Source of the DNA: Agapetus fuscipes
Taxonomy: Eukaryota; Arthropoda; Insecta; Trichoptera; Glossosomatidae
Direction: 5' to 3'
Assembly (NCBI GenBank): GCA_951799405.1
Contig: OX637352.1
Location: forward strand, 15,696,820-15,760,819
DNA: 64,000 bases
A program made the position numbers and the translations under genes. Positions 35,593 to 46,202 of the stretch are shown one piece after another; within the stretch, counting starts at the first letter, position 1, and each line of letters opens with the position of its first letter. A model generated the notes under the pieces. It saw only the letters and a list, made by a program, of their open reading frames with translations. It was not told the DNA's origin and did no database searches.

Positions 35593-36170
35593 TTTTAAGT
35601 GAAAGGCTCATAAAAACTAATGACGCATGCGAATTTACAAATTCGGATTCGATTTCTTTTAATCATTAATCTGAAAGTAACAGCTACCTGTATTAGATAC
35701 TTGATGCATTTAAATGCCGTTTCATCACGTAGATAAATCATTATATTATTTTTTCACATGGCAATAATATGTTTGACCATTTGCTGTAATCTCGCTTTAA
35801 TTGAGTCGTAAACAACCAAAACAGGCAATCTAAGATTAAAAAAATATATTGTAGTATATTGAAAGAATGAGAAAATAAATTTCTTGCGTTTCTGTGTATT
35901 TAGCACAAATTAAAAAAAAAAAACTTCATTACTGTCTTTGATTGTATAAACGAATATTTTTTGAGGTTAGAAATCATTCGAAATCAAACGGCCATCAATC
36001 AATGTTGTGAGTTGATTTGCGGAGAATAAAAAATCGTTTATATTTTATTAAAACGTTCGTTTTGGTTGCTTGGCCACCATGACCTGTGGCAATGATGAGC
36101 AGCCATATAAACATTGAGTTATAACATAGAGGAGCGGAAACAAACTTACTGTATTGATACATACGCAACG
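35593..36170. other. Unassigned AT-rich DNA
   Basis: No gene or element recognised. Confidence 0.3.
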
Positions 36171-36171
36171 C

Positions 36172-37130
36172 AAAAAAATACGCAACTAAGATAAACATAT
36201 AGTGTAACTTCTTGCCGCGTTATTCCTGAAGGGGTCGCATGTGGCGAGTTGAACCTATTTATTTTTACAGGTAAGGGGGGCGGCCTCACACTAACCACTT
36301 TTAGTTGAAATGGGGGTTTCCCAGCTCCCGGGGGCGTGTTCCCATTCCACCACGCAAAAGGAATGATCACTCACACATGCACACGGAAGTATTGCAGATG
36401 AGTGAACCTAGCTGAAAACCAACTGTTAGGTATCAAATAGCTATATACTGGCACACAAGCAATTTAATGCACATACACAGTTATGAGTGTTGAAAATTGA
36501 TAAATAAGACAGCTTGATTACATTTAATGAAAAGTTGCAGTTTTTTTTATTTAATTTCTATATAAATGACTCTTGAAAATGACGACAGTCGAAAGTAATC
36601 GAGGATAAAATAACAAATATTAAAAAAAGAAAAATACTTTATAAAAAATACGTTATATAAGAAATTCAATAGATGAAGATGAATTTTCACTAAGTAAACG
36701 CACAAACCTTTATAAGTTAAAGGTATTTCGTTTCGATATCGAGGTAGAATTGAATTATAGCCCAATGTAATGAATTCGCTGCAGATTGTATTAAAAACTT
36801 TATAAAATTGGATCAGCAATTTGAAAAAATCGAAAGTTCACCAAAAACAGCACGAAAATGTTCTCGAAAAGCAAAAATATATTTACTAGTAACATGAAAC
36901 CCGTGTGCATGTGTGAGTGATTATTCCTTTTGCGTGGTGGAATGGGAACACGCCTCCCGGGGGGGCTAGTTCTCATATCTTGTGAAGGCTGAGTAAACCT
37001 TGCCGGTATTTTATTTTGGGGTTTGAAATAAACACCGAAACGGGAAACGTTTCTGACACCCTCGGTGGGATTCAAACCCGAGCCCACGGCATGGAATGCA
37101 AGCACTCTACCAACTGAGCTATCGACCGGG
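36172..37130 (-). repeat. SINE-C split by a Mutator-like MITE
   Basis: Bases 36172-36333 and 36954-37130 form one minus-strand SINE-C with head and end; the insertion duplicated CTCCCGGGG. Confidence 0.8.
36334..36953. mobile_element. Mutator-like MITE with 53-bp inverted repeats
   Basis: The ends GCGTGTTCCCATTCCACCAC through CACACATGCACACGG match in inverted orientation over 53 bases with a single difference (GGAATGATC against GGAATAATC). The 9-bp duplication CTCCCGGGG is at 36325-36333 and 36954-36962. Long terminal inverted repeats with 9-bp duplications are the signature of Mutator-like elements. The 514-bp centre is AT-rich and non-coding. Confidence 0.8.
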
Positions 37131-37143
37131 CAACTGAGCATAC

Positions 37144-37411
37144 GAGTCGTATAAATGCAAACGCCGTCAACTCCTTACGTGATGATTTTGAGAAAAATAA
37201 ACTTGTGTTTTGAACGCAATTTGGAACCAGTTGGATGACGGCGTTTGCACGAAATCATACTGTTTCAATTAAAATTACGAAGGAGTAAGTGAGGTATTCA
37301 TCACATTGCACACAGCAAATGATTTGTTGTTACACTACGCATAATCAAATTCAATAATTATCTCAAAAATCATAAAATTTGGAGATGACGTCGTTTGCAG
37401 TTATACGACTC
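37144..37411. mobile_element. MITE, 268 bp, ATAC target duplication
   Basis: GAGTCGTATAAATGCAAACG at the left matches the inverted right end (GAGTCGTATAACTGCAAACG) over about 31 bases with few mismatches. ATAC at 37140-37143 and 37412-37415. It abuts the SINE-C on its left. Confidence 0.65.
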
Positions 37412-37780
37412 ATACTATCTACCACTTTGTCTCAATCTTGTCAAACGTTGCAGTTGTGTAGTCATACAAAACATGTTTTACGTGTCAACTTTTTTGATTT
37501 TGTGCTTTCTCTCTTTTGTGTTTTGACACCCAATTACAACACATTCCATAATGTCTAAAAATAATGCATTTTTCCATTAAAATTCGTCAATTTTTCCCAT
37601 CACAAGATTTATACCGCATGCGTCTATGTTCGGACTGCTCCAGCAATACTGTCACACGCGGCAATGCTGCCACCTTTCTAGAAATATTTTTACATTCGCC
37701 CAAGTGTTTTGTACCCATGGAAACGCAACTGTGAAGTTCTTTATTATCTTTCTTACTAATGACCATTTTCGTAAGTAGTT
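37412..37780. other. Unassigned
   Basis: Nothing recognised between the MITE and the next RepA. Confidence 0.3.
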
Positions 37781-37782
37781 TC

Positions 37783-38033
37783 TAATCTAATCTAAGTTGC
37801 AAATATATGTAACATTAAAGATTCACATTAAATGCATTTTCACAAGCAGACGTCCGTATACGTTGTGCTTGCACATGCCGCATGTGGGCCTAAAATATAA
37901 AAACCCGAATCTCAAATAAACATACACCCTGCAACTCCTGCCGACCTTCCCTGAAACAGGGGTGACATTGGCAAAGTGAACCATTATCTATAGCATGGGT
38001 GGTCAGCCGCATACCAGCCTATAGGTAAAGGAA
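37783..38033 (-). repeat. RepA, left arm of a head-to-head pair
   Basis: Minus strand; ends CCAGCCTATAGGTAAAGGAA, then about 20 bases separate it from an opposite copy. Confidence 0.75.
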
Positions 38034-38053
38034 TATACACAACAAATTACCGT

Positions 38054-38305
38054 GTTCCTTGACTTATAGATTGGTATGCGGCTGAACACCCATGTTTTAA
38101 AAATGGTTCACTTTGCCAATATCACCCCTGTTTCAGGGAAGGACGGCAAGAGTTGCAGAGTGTGTGTCCATTTGAAATTCGGTTTTTATGTTGTCGGTTC
38201 ACATGCGGCATGTGCAAGCGCGAACTTGTACGTGCCTGGTTGAGAAAATGCATGTAATGTGAATCTCCAATGTAACGTATATTTGCAACTAAGATTAGAT
38301 TATAT
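38054..38305 (+). repeat. RepA, right arm of a head-to-head pair
   Basis: Plus strand; from GTTCCTTGACTTATAGATTG to AGATTAGATTATATA. Confidence 0.75.
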
Positions 38306-39335
38306 ATTAATTAAACAAACAAAGTTTTACTTCACCCTTATAATTTCATTTCTGTCTAGCACTTTCGCCTACAAGGCATCTTCAGGACAATGACAATTTT
38401 TTTTTTTTTTTTTCCCTTCACAATAGATTAGATTAAATTAGATTCGAATTGCAGGTTGAAACAGATATAGAATGTTAATTTTCGTTAAAATAATTTCTAG
38501 TCCACAGATATTATAAGTCAATGCATATAACAATTGGCGCGTATTTCGCTTTGGAGGTGCATTTCTTTCTTACGAACGGTTTTAAAATGTTTTCATTCAA
38601 TGGCGGTCGCTTCTGGCGCGTGCTCGTGAACTTGAAATAACTCCGCGGTGCATATTTCGACTTAAAATATTAACGCACATTAACTTTACTACCTAATATC
38701 ATAGATTTTTATACATCATAAAATAAAAATTTCCATTGGTAGGCTGAAATTTTAAAGTGTTCTAAATTTGAGCGCAGCAAATACATCGAGTGCATATTTT
38801 GGAGAAAATAAAAGAATTCGCGAGTGACATTTGAAAACAGGATTTCAGATTCCTTTTTCAAAAATTTCAAAATTTGAATACGGAATAAGCTCACCATAAA
38901 CACACAACCTACGAAAAAGTAAGTTTTTGGTATTCATATTTAATGTTTTTTAAACTGTTTTTTTTTAAATATTGATTTATGTTAGAATTAACTTTTTCAT
39001 AAAATTGTGAGTAGGTATTATGATAAACACTGAAAAGTTAGAAATTATGAGGTCGGAATATTTTTAATTTTGGAACTTTTTTCTCGGCGCAAACGTGAGT
39101 ATTGTATGGGACTGCCGCACTAAGAAACCAATGACAAAATATTTGTTTTCATTTGCCCTAGCAGGCTAGGTGAAGACACAATTTTGTCTATGCACATTCT
39201 CGTAGGTAGGTAGGTATTTTAATGTTTTTGTTTTTTTTTATAAGCCCTTGTAGGACATAAGTATTTCTTTTTAGTTTTTTTTTCATTCCTTACTTTTTAT
39301 TTACTTTCTATGATATATTCTCAAAAAAAAAAAAC
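38306..39335. other. Unassigned AT-rich DNA
   Basis: T-run at 38397-38414. At 39075-39130 lies an inverted match to a small repeat also at 35108-35175 and 40440-40530 (CAGTCCCATACAA and GAGAAAAAAGTTCCAAA). Confidence 0.3.
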
Positions 39336-39339
39336 GTAT

Positions 39340-39543
39340 CTAATTCTAAATCTAAGCTGCAAAGATATACATCATTTAAGATTCATATTAAACGCATTCC
39401 CACAAGCAGACACGTATAAGTTCGCGCTAACACATGCCGCATGTGGACCTACAATATAAAAACCCAATCTCAAATGAACATAAGCCCTGCAACACTTGCC
39501 GACCTTCCCTGAAACAGGGGTGACATTGGCAAAGTGAACCAAT
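39340..39543 (-). repeat. RepA, truncated
   Basis: TCTAAGCTGCAAAGATATAC to GACATTGGCAAAGTGAACC; the CCTTGACT end is missing. Confidence 0.7.
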
Positions 39544-39544
39544 C

Positions 39545-40165
39545 GTTAATATATATTTTTAAAATAAATTATGTGAAGGTACATTTTGAAAACCAAAAAA
39601 TACTTTTTAATGAACCTTGAAAAAATTCAACAGACGACTAAATTATGATGTCATACTGTCGGGTTTCTAGGGAAAAGGCAAACAAATATATTTTGTTTAT
39701 TTATAAGGACGATAGTTTCATATAAATGTGACGTTTTCCAAGATTTTCTTTTATATTTTGAAATTTGTGCTGAGTCTGTTATTTCTGTTAACAATCCACC
39801 ATAATGAAGTCGGAACAATGCGTCCTTGGCAATGGAAAACAAAATGCAGAAGGCAATTTTGTTAGCAACCCGGCGGCGAATTATTTGTAAAATTTTTTTT
39901 GTGCCTTTTTTGTTCGGCTTCCATTTGTCTTTGTTTAATTTTGAATAAAATATTTTCCAATCATGATACGTATAATGTTTTGGTACCTATAGGTAAATAA
40001 AAATAATTCTTAAGATTTAAATTGGTAATAAAAGCAATATACAATTGAAAATTAATTGTATTCTTCGGACATTTGATGAAACGTTGTAGAAAATGATTAT
40101 TCTTGACGTTTCGTTGGCGGCGTAGCCAACGTCTTCGGGAGACACCTGTTGCGTTTAATTTAATT
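39545..40165. other. Unassigned; retroelement-like scrap at the right
   Basis: At 40095-40150 ATTCTTGACGTTTCGTTGGC and CGTAGCCAACGTCTTCGGGA match 62875-62896 plus 63184-63215, where the MITE-F copy 2 splits them. Confidence 0.35.
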
Positions 40166-40167
40166 TA

Positions 40168-40397
40168 TACATCGGCTGACCACCCATGCTGTAAAAATCG
40201 TTCAGTGCCAATGTCACTCCTGTCTCAGGGAAGGACGGCAAGAGTTGCAGGGTGTGTGTCCATTTGAGATTTGGTTTTTATGTTGTAGGTTCACATGCGG
40301 CATGTGCAAGCGCGAACTTGTGCGTGCCTGGTTGTGAAAATGCATGTAATGTGAATCTCCAATGTAACATATCTTTGCAATTTAGATTAGATTAGAT
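40168..40397 (+). repeat. RepA
   Basis: GGCTGACCACCCATGCTGTA to TTTGCAATTTAGATTAGATT. Confidence 0.75.
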
Positions 40398-40571
40398 AAG
40401 ACATGCCAAGCGATCGTCCCCTCGTACCCGGTCGCTGAGGACGTTGGTTGCTAAGGACGCCAGTCCCATACAAGAATGACGATTGCTCGTCGAGAAAAAA
40501 GCTCCAAATTAAAAAAATATCCTTGGTCCGTTCTTCTGGTCCGGTCAGATATTTCAAATTTGATACCTGTG

Positions 40572-40825
40572 TCCTTGACTGATAGGTTGGTACGAGGCTG
40601 ACCACCCGTGCTGTAAAAATCGGTTCACTTTTGCCAATGCCACCCCGGTTCAGGGAACGGCGGCAGGAGTTGCAAGGTTTATGTTTATGTTTATTTTCTT
40701 TATTTGTATGCACACATGCAGAATGTGTAGGCGCGAACCTACACGTGCCTGTCTGTGGGCATGCATTTCATATGAGCCTTAAATGCTTACATATCCTTGC
40801 AGCTTAGATTATAGATTATAGTGCA
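40572..40825 (+). repeat. RepA, TAGATTATAG-tailed
   Basis: TCCTTGACTGATAGGTTGGT to GCAGCTTAGATTATAGATTA. Confidence 0.75.
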
Positions 40826-41365
40826 CGTTTTATTGAAATGTTTTGTTCTAATGTTTGAATCGAAAATTCAAATTTCGAATTCACAATTGATTTTTGTTTG
40901 TTATGTTTTCAACCTGATTCAGATTCTACTTTAAGAATAAGGCTGACCAGTTTCCAAGATGACTTTTTCTTCCAACTTAACATCAATCAACATTAATTAT
41001 AATAATTGATTATTTACTTTTGGTGTCAATCAACTTTTTAAATGGCGGCGTAATCAGGTAGTCGCTTATCAACCCGGCTGATGCCCGTAATGAATGGACT
41101 TAATACAGGCGTGAAAGTTTAACGGAAAATGTGTTTTGGGTCGACGGTGTGTGTTTTTTTCTGCGCACGGTTTTTATTTAGTTTTGGACTTGATTTGTCG
41201 CGTCTATAAAAGTCTTGTATGTGCAAGAAAGTCAGTGAGAGCATGTTTATATATATAATATGTATATCCGTAATTTTACGAGTATTTTTTAAAGTTTATA
41301 GTTCTTACAACGAAAGCCAACGTCTTCAGGAGGCGCTTGATCGAGGATTGCACTTATAATAATAA
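40826..41365. other. Unassigned
   Basis: ACAACGAAAGCCAACGTCTT at 41308-41327 is a piece of the same small retroelement-like repeat as at 40110. An AATAAT run at 41357-41371 belongs to the next SINE-B. Confidence 0.3.
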
Positions 41366-41655
41366 TAATATTAGGATTATTTATTTGGTGAGCGCTGTTT
41401 TTGTATGACTCACACCTCAAGAGCCCCGCTTGTTCGTCGCTGTAGAAAGCGCCAATTCTCAAGCAAGACCCATGTGTAAGGTTGGATAGACCTTTCAGTG
41501 ACCGGTCTTTGGTAAAGGTTTATGAATTTTTCAACCCAGCGAAGAGCAAATTTGAAAATATAAATGGTATATTTTTTGTGCTCCGCCGGGATTCGAACCC
41601 ACAACCTTCTATTTACGAGTCCGAAGTGTTGCCACTGGACTACGGACCGGTATAT
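41366..41655 (-). repeat. SINE-B, full length
   Basis: Minus strand, AATAAT tail at the left and a clear tRNA-like head (GGGATTCGAACCCACAACC, TGGACTACGGACCGGT) at the right. Confidence 0.8.
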
Positions 41656-41751
41656 CCGAAAAGTGTAATAATTACACTCCAAATAAATTATTAATCTTGA
41701 AATTGAATTATAGCTTGACGCTTGCCGGCCGCGATTTTTATTTTATTTTAT

Positions 41752-41784
<33 letters not shown>

Positions 41785-43164
41785 TTATTACAGAAAACAA
41801 CAGCACATACACATGAAACAAGTAAAGATTTATAATAAATACATATAAGGCCAATAATAGTTTTCTTAAATAAAAATAATTACAATAAAAGCTTGTCTAC
41901 AGCAAATGTAAGCAAACGAAAAGAACAAAAGAAAAATAATATGAATGCGGAGGTTTTTATCAGAGAAGATTTGGGAAAATAGGATAGAAAGGACAATGGA
42001 AGGGGAAGAGGATGCCATTCAATCAGTTTTGCATTTTCTCAAGTAGTACATCCGCACCCCTTGAAGAAATGCGTTTTTGGACAAACAAAAAATGTCCAGG
42101 TGATTAAAATTTGAGTTATAACAAAACATAGCTCTCGTTAAAGTCGAGTTCCTGGCATAATTTGTAGTGTGCGCTCCCGTATAAAAAAGTGAATTTAACC
42201 TAGTGCGCCTTGTAGGTACACGCAAAGTGAGCCCCTCACAAAGAACGGTGGAGTCAATATGGCCGTGTACTATATCGTACAGAAAAGCCATATCTAATAG
42301 CGTTCGACGGGCTTCTAGGGACATAAAACCGTGATGACGGCAAGCATCATGATAATTATTAAAAGTTAAATGTTCCCTGTAATTTAGATGCTTTAGAAAT
42401 TTCTTTTGTATAGCTTCTATTTGTTCCTTATAAACACTGTACTGTGGATTCCAAATAGGTGAAGCGAATTCAAGCCTACTGCGAACATACGCGCAATAGG
42501 CCATCTTAACGGCATTAGAACCCCTGAAGGGCTCACAGGTCCTTAAAATAAATCCCAGCATTTTGTAAGATTTAACGGTGGTAGAGGAAATATGGGCATC
42601 AAAAATTAATTTAGCATCCATAAAAACACCAAGGTCCCTCACCCCAGTCACAGTGTCAAGGTATTCACCCTTGAGTTGATAATTAAACTTTAAGGGGTTT
42701 GTCTTGCGGGTAAGAGATATCTTATGGCACTTAGATACATTAAGATCTAATTTGTTTTTAATACAATAATGTGTAAGGTTGTCCAAATTATCCTGCAGCT
42801 TCATGCAGTCCTGAATGCTATTAATTCCTAAGTAAATTTTAGTATCATCAGCATATAATAAACATTTTGTAAAATTAAAACACTGTTCAATGTCATAGAC
42901 ATATACATTGTAAAGAAGCGGTCCGAGGTGAGAGCCCTGGGGGACACCAGACGGAATACTAAAGAAGTCCGACTTGCAGCCACCAAGAACAACCGCTTGA
43001 GATCTTTTTATCAGGTATGATGCAAACCACCGCAGCAGATTCCCATGCACGCCAAGTGTTTGTAGTTTATCCAATAATATGCTATGGCTTACCCTGTCAA
43101 AGGCCTTTGAGTAGTCCGTGTAGATTACGTCAATTTGGCCACCCTTTTCCATGTTGATAGCCAT
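41752..43164 (-). mobile_element. Jockey/CR1-type LINE, 5'-truncated, poly(A)-tailed
   Basis: A T-run of over 30 bases at 41752-41782 is the poly(A) tail. The 381-residue minus-strand frame (43164-42019) has DVIYTDYSKAFDRVSH, GVPQGSHLGPLLYNV and the catalytic CLLYADDTKIY near residue 103, then the DLGVFMDAKL thumb region and the C-terminal CR1/Jockey region. It is open throughout, so the insertion is recent. The endonuclease and first RT blocks are missing. It abuts an RTE fragment at its truncated 5' end. Confidence 0.85.
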
Positions 43165-43290
43165 TTGTCTCTGTCTGCTGCCATCCTCTTGAGATGCGAA
43201 TAGGAGGCGACATCCATGAGCCGCTTCACATCCTTGATGTAAGAAGTTCTTGGGTGACCTCTTGTTCGTCTTCCCAAAATTTTTCGTTCG
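43165..43290 (-). pseudogene. RTE-type LINE C-terminal fragment
   Basis: Reads KILGRRTRGHPRTSYIKDVK then RMAADRDKWL on the minus strand: the R-G-x-P ... D-R-x-x-W ending of another RTE-like family. Confidence 0.55.
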
Positions 43291-43292
43291 AA

Positions 43293-43530
43293 GATCGGTC
43301 CGTAGCTCAGTGGTAACACTGCGGACTCTGAATGGGAAGGTTGTGGGTTTGATTCCCGGAGGAGCCCAAAAAATATACCATTTATATTTTCAAATTTGCT
43401 GTTCGCCGGGTTGAAAAATTCATAAAACCTTTACCAATGACCGGTCACCAAAGGTCCATCCAGCCTTACAGCAACTGGGTCTTGCTTGAGAATTGGCGCT
43501 TTGTAGCGACGACGATCAAGCTCGTAAAAA
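43293..43530 (+). repeat. SINE-B
   Basis: Head GATCGGTCCGTAGCTCAGTG, B-box GGGTTTGATTCCCGG; runs to CGACGATCAAGCTCG and joins SINE-C directly, as at 20905. Confidence 0.75.
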
Positions 43531-43790
43531 GGTCGATGGCTCAATTGGTAGAATGCTTGCGTTCCATGCCGAGAGCAAGGGTTCGATCTCAAAGGCTTAC
43601 TCAGCCTTCACAAGAAATGAGAACCAGCCCCCCGGGAGCTGGGAAACCCCTACTTCAACTGAAGTGGTTGGTGTGAGGCCGGCCCCCTTACCTGTAAAAA
43701 TAAATAGATCCCGAAGCGCCACATGCGACCCCTTCGGGGATAACGCAGGCAAGAAGTTACACTATATGTGTAGCTTAGTTGCGTTTTTTT
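43528..43790 (+). repeat. SINE-C
   Basis: GGTCGATGGCTCAATTGGTA head with GGGTTCGATCTC B-box; a deletion removes part of the body, as in the 21155 copy; end GTAGCTTAGTTGCGTTTTTT. Confidence 0.75.
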
Positions 43791-45300
43791 AGATGTTGCT
43801 AAGAAAGGTGCTATGTCTGATCAATTAGTGTCCTATTAGCTTGGTTTTCCTCTTCAAAATGTGACTTATAAACTCTCTTCTTTCTTACTTACTTCCTGCA
43901 ACACCTTTTCTTTGGACTTCCTTTCAATCCATAATATTGTTGCGAATATGCAGGATGTTGTATGATTGTAGGTATATTTGTGTCTGTGTTAGTGTAATAA
44001 TAAGTCTTTATATAAATAAATAGACGCTTAGTTAAATAATATAATTTGTATTTGTTCGAGGTTAGATGAATCGAATGTTCTGGCAAAATCTAGCAATTAG
44101 CGATTCTCCGTGTTTCGAGAATGATCTTTATTTTTAGTATAAATTAAAGACCCGAAATCCCATGTAGCTTTGGAAATCAATCAACCGTCATATATGATAC
44201 TGTACAAATGTAACTCTGCACCGAAAGAGATAAAATAAATTGTTTGAAACCATGGATATATAGAACTGGATAGGCTAAGAAATCAATCCTTTGAGAATTA
44301 GCAATGCGCTACCCCACTCATCATACAAAAATCCAAATTCATTCTATCGGTAACCTTCCAACTGTGAACAGGTGTGTTACCTAATTGGAAAAAAAATACA
44401 TATAAATACCAAACTGGGTATTTTCTAAACGTGCCAACAAATGAGAGTAAATGTGTTATAGAACATGGAATAATATTTCACTTTAATCACTATTCTATAT
44501 GATTACGTTGATAAAATTCATTTTTTGTTTGTCAAAATATTTTGTTCGTAAAAGTGACAGCCATTTCTAGAACTAGTGATGTTCAAATATATAGGTACTT
44601 CCTTCTTCAAGTATGTAACTTCTATGCTCGAGGTAATAGATACTTGTGGAAATCATTCCGTACACAATGAGGTGGGAACATTTTTGAATTCGGAATTTAT
44701 CAGATATCTTCATACTTGCAACAACACTACTAACAAATCCGTTACCATAGTGATTTCATGTGTTTCCTTGGTGATTTGTAAATAGATTGAAGACGGAGTA
44801 GAGACACGTTGCTTACATAGAAAATGAGAAAAGCATTTCATATGTCGTGAGCGAGACAGCATTATAAACAGTGTATGGTGTCAAAGACGGTGAATCATGT
44901 TGATTGTTACTAAATCACATGTACAACCCCTCCATTTAATACTTCCTCCATGTTTGAAACGAATAAACTGCAGTTTTTCTTAAATATAATCCACTTAAAA
45001 TCATAGCAATTTTATCTTCCTGCAAATTCTCCATTGGCAGGACTATACAGACATTGTAGTATAATATGAGATATAGTATATTATAGTCTTTACTACACGG
45101 CATCTAGTTTTCAAATACGTACTTATATTTTATGTCATTTTAACAGTTATGTGTTGACAGTCCGAAGAATCACTGAATAATGTCAACACAGTTGTAAAGT
45201 GGGGAAATTATAGTGCAAACGTTGACAACATTTTTTGAGGCCGCGTGACGTCACTAGATAAACACCCTTTTTCTTATTTGGTGCCACTTTTATCGAAATT
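43791..45300. other. Unassigned, possibly single-copy
   Basis: About 1.5 kb without SINE, LINE or MITE signatures. Short open frames exist but show no family motif. It may be old intergenic DNA. Confidence 0.3.
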
Positions 45301-45307
45301 CAGTGAT

Positions 45308-45430
45308 CGTCAGCAAGAGTAGCAGGGCTTATGTTCATTTCGGATTGAATTTATATAGTTGACATGCGGCATGTGTGAGCGTAAATTGATACATTCTGCT
45401 TGTGGAAATGGATGTAATATGAATCTTATA
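45308..45430 (+). repeat. RepA, truncated
   Basis: GTCAGCAAGAGTAGCAGGGC to TAATATGAATCTTATATAAT; faces the next RepA tail to tail. Confidence 0.6.
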
Positions 45431-45434
45431 TAAT

Positions 45435-45679
45435 AATAATCTATAATCTAAGTTGCAAGGATATATTCATTTAAAGTTCTCAAATGCAAATGCACAAACC
45501 AACAAGTGTAGTTCGCGCTTACAAATGCTGAATGTGTACTTACAAATAAATTTCAAACCTCAAATGAACATAAGCCCTACAACTTTTGAGGACCTTCCCT
45601 GACACATGGGTGACATTGGCAAAGTGAACTATTTTTTACAGTATGGGTGGTCATACTCATACCAACCTATAAGTCAAGG
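45435..45679 (-). repeat. RepA interrupted by the BEL element
   Basis: Minus strand; ends CCTATAAGTCAAGG where the BEL element starts. The duplicated CAAGG resumes at 52184. Confidence 0.75.
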
Positions 45680-46083
45680 TGATAACGCCAAGTTTGACGC
45701 TATCATGTGGTATGCGCGGGGGAGGATTTTAAATCTTACTGGTTCTCGATTATCGCGATCGGACGAACTGCCCAACAAATCTGTCTAGGCAGCCAACCAA
45801 TGGAGCAAGGGGGAAGGAATCACGGAATCAAATGGTCTGGACTCACCTTATCTCCAATGGATGCCTCTTTCGCGGAGCACTGGTCGCGTTTTTGTGTGTG
45901 GTTTCTCCTTCGTTCGCGCGCGGTGTACACTGCGATGGACACGTCTATCCAAGGCCGCGTATGAAGAAGTACTGGCTGGAGACAGGTGATTGGGCAAATC
46001 GGATAGGTCAGATTATAGGCACAAGGACAAGGATTTTATGGCCAGCTACCCATAACAAACCTACCTAACAGTTCGCCCAAACA
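45680..46083 (-). repeat. BEL 3' LTR
   Basis: 404 bp. Its plus-strand left end TGATAACG...CGCTATCA is an imperfect inverted pair. Confidence 0.9.
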
Positions 46084-46202
46084 TGCCCCCCAGCTTGAGA
46101 GGACGTAGTCCTTTCAAAACAATGATTTATTTATTTATTTGTTTATTATTATAACTTAAATCTACTTAATTTAGCGAGTGGACTGTATATTATTTTGTAA
46201 TG

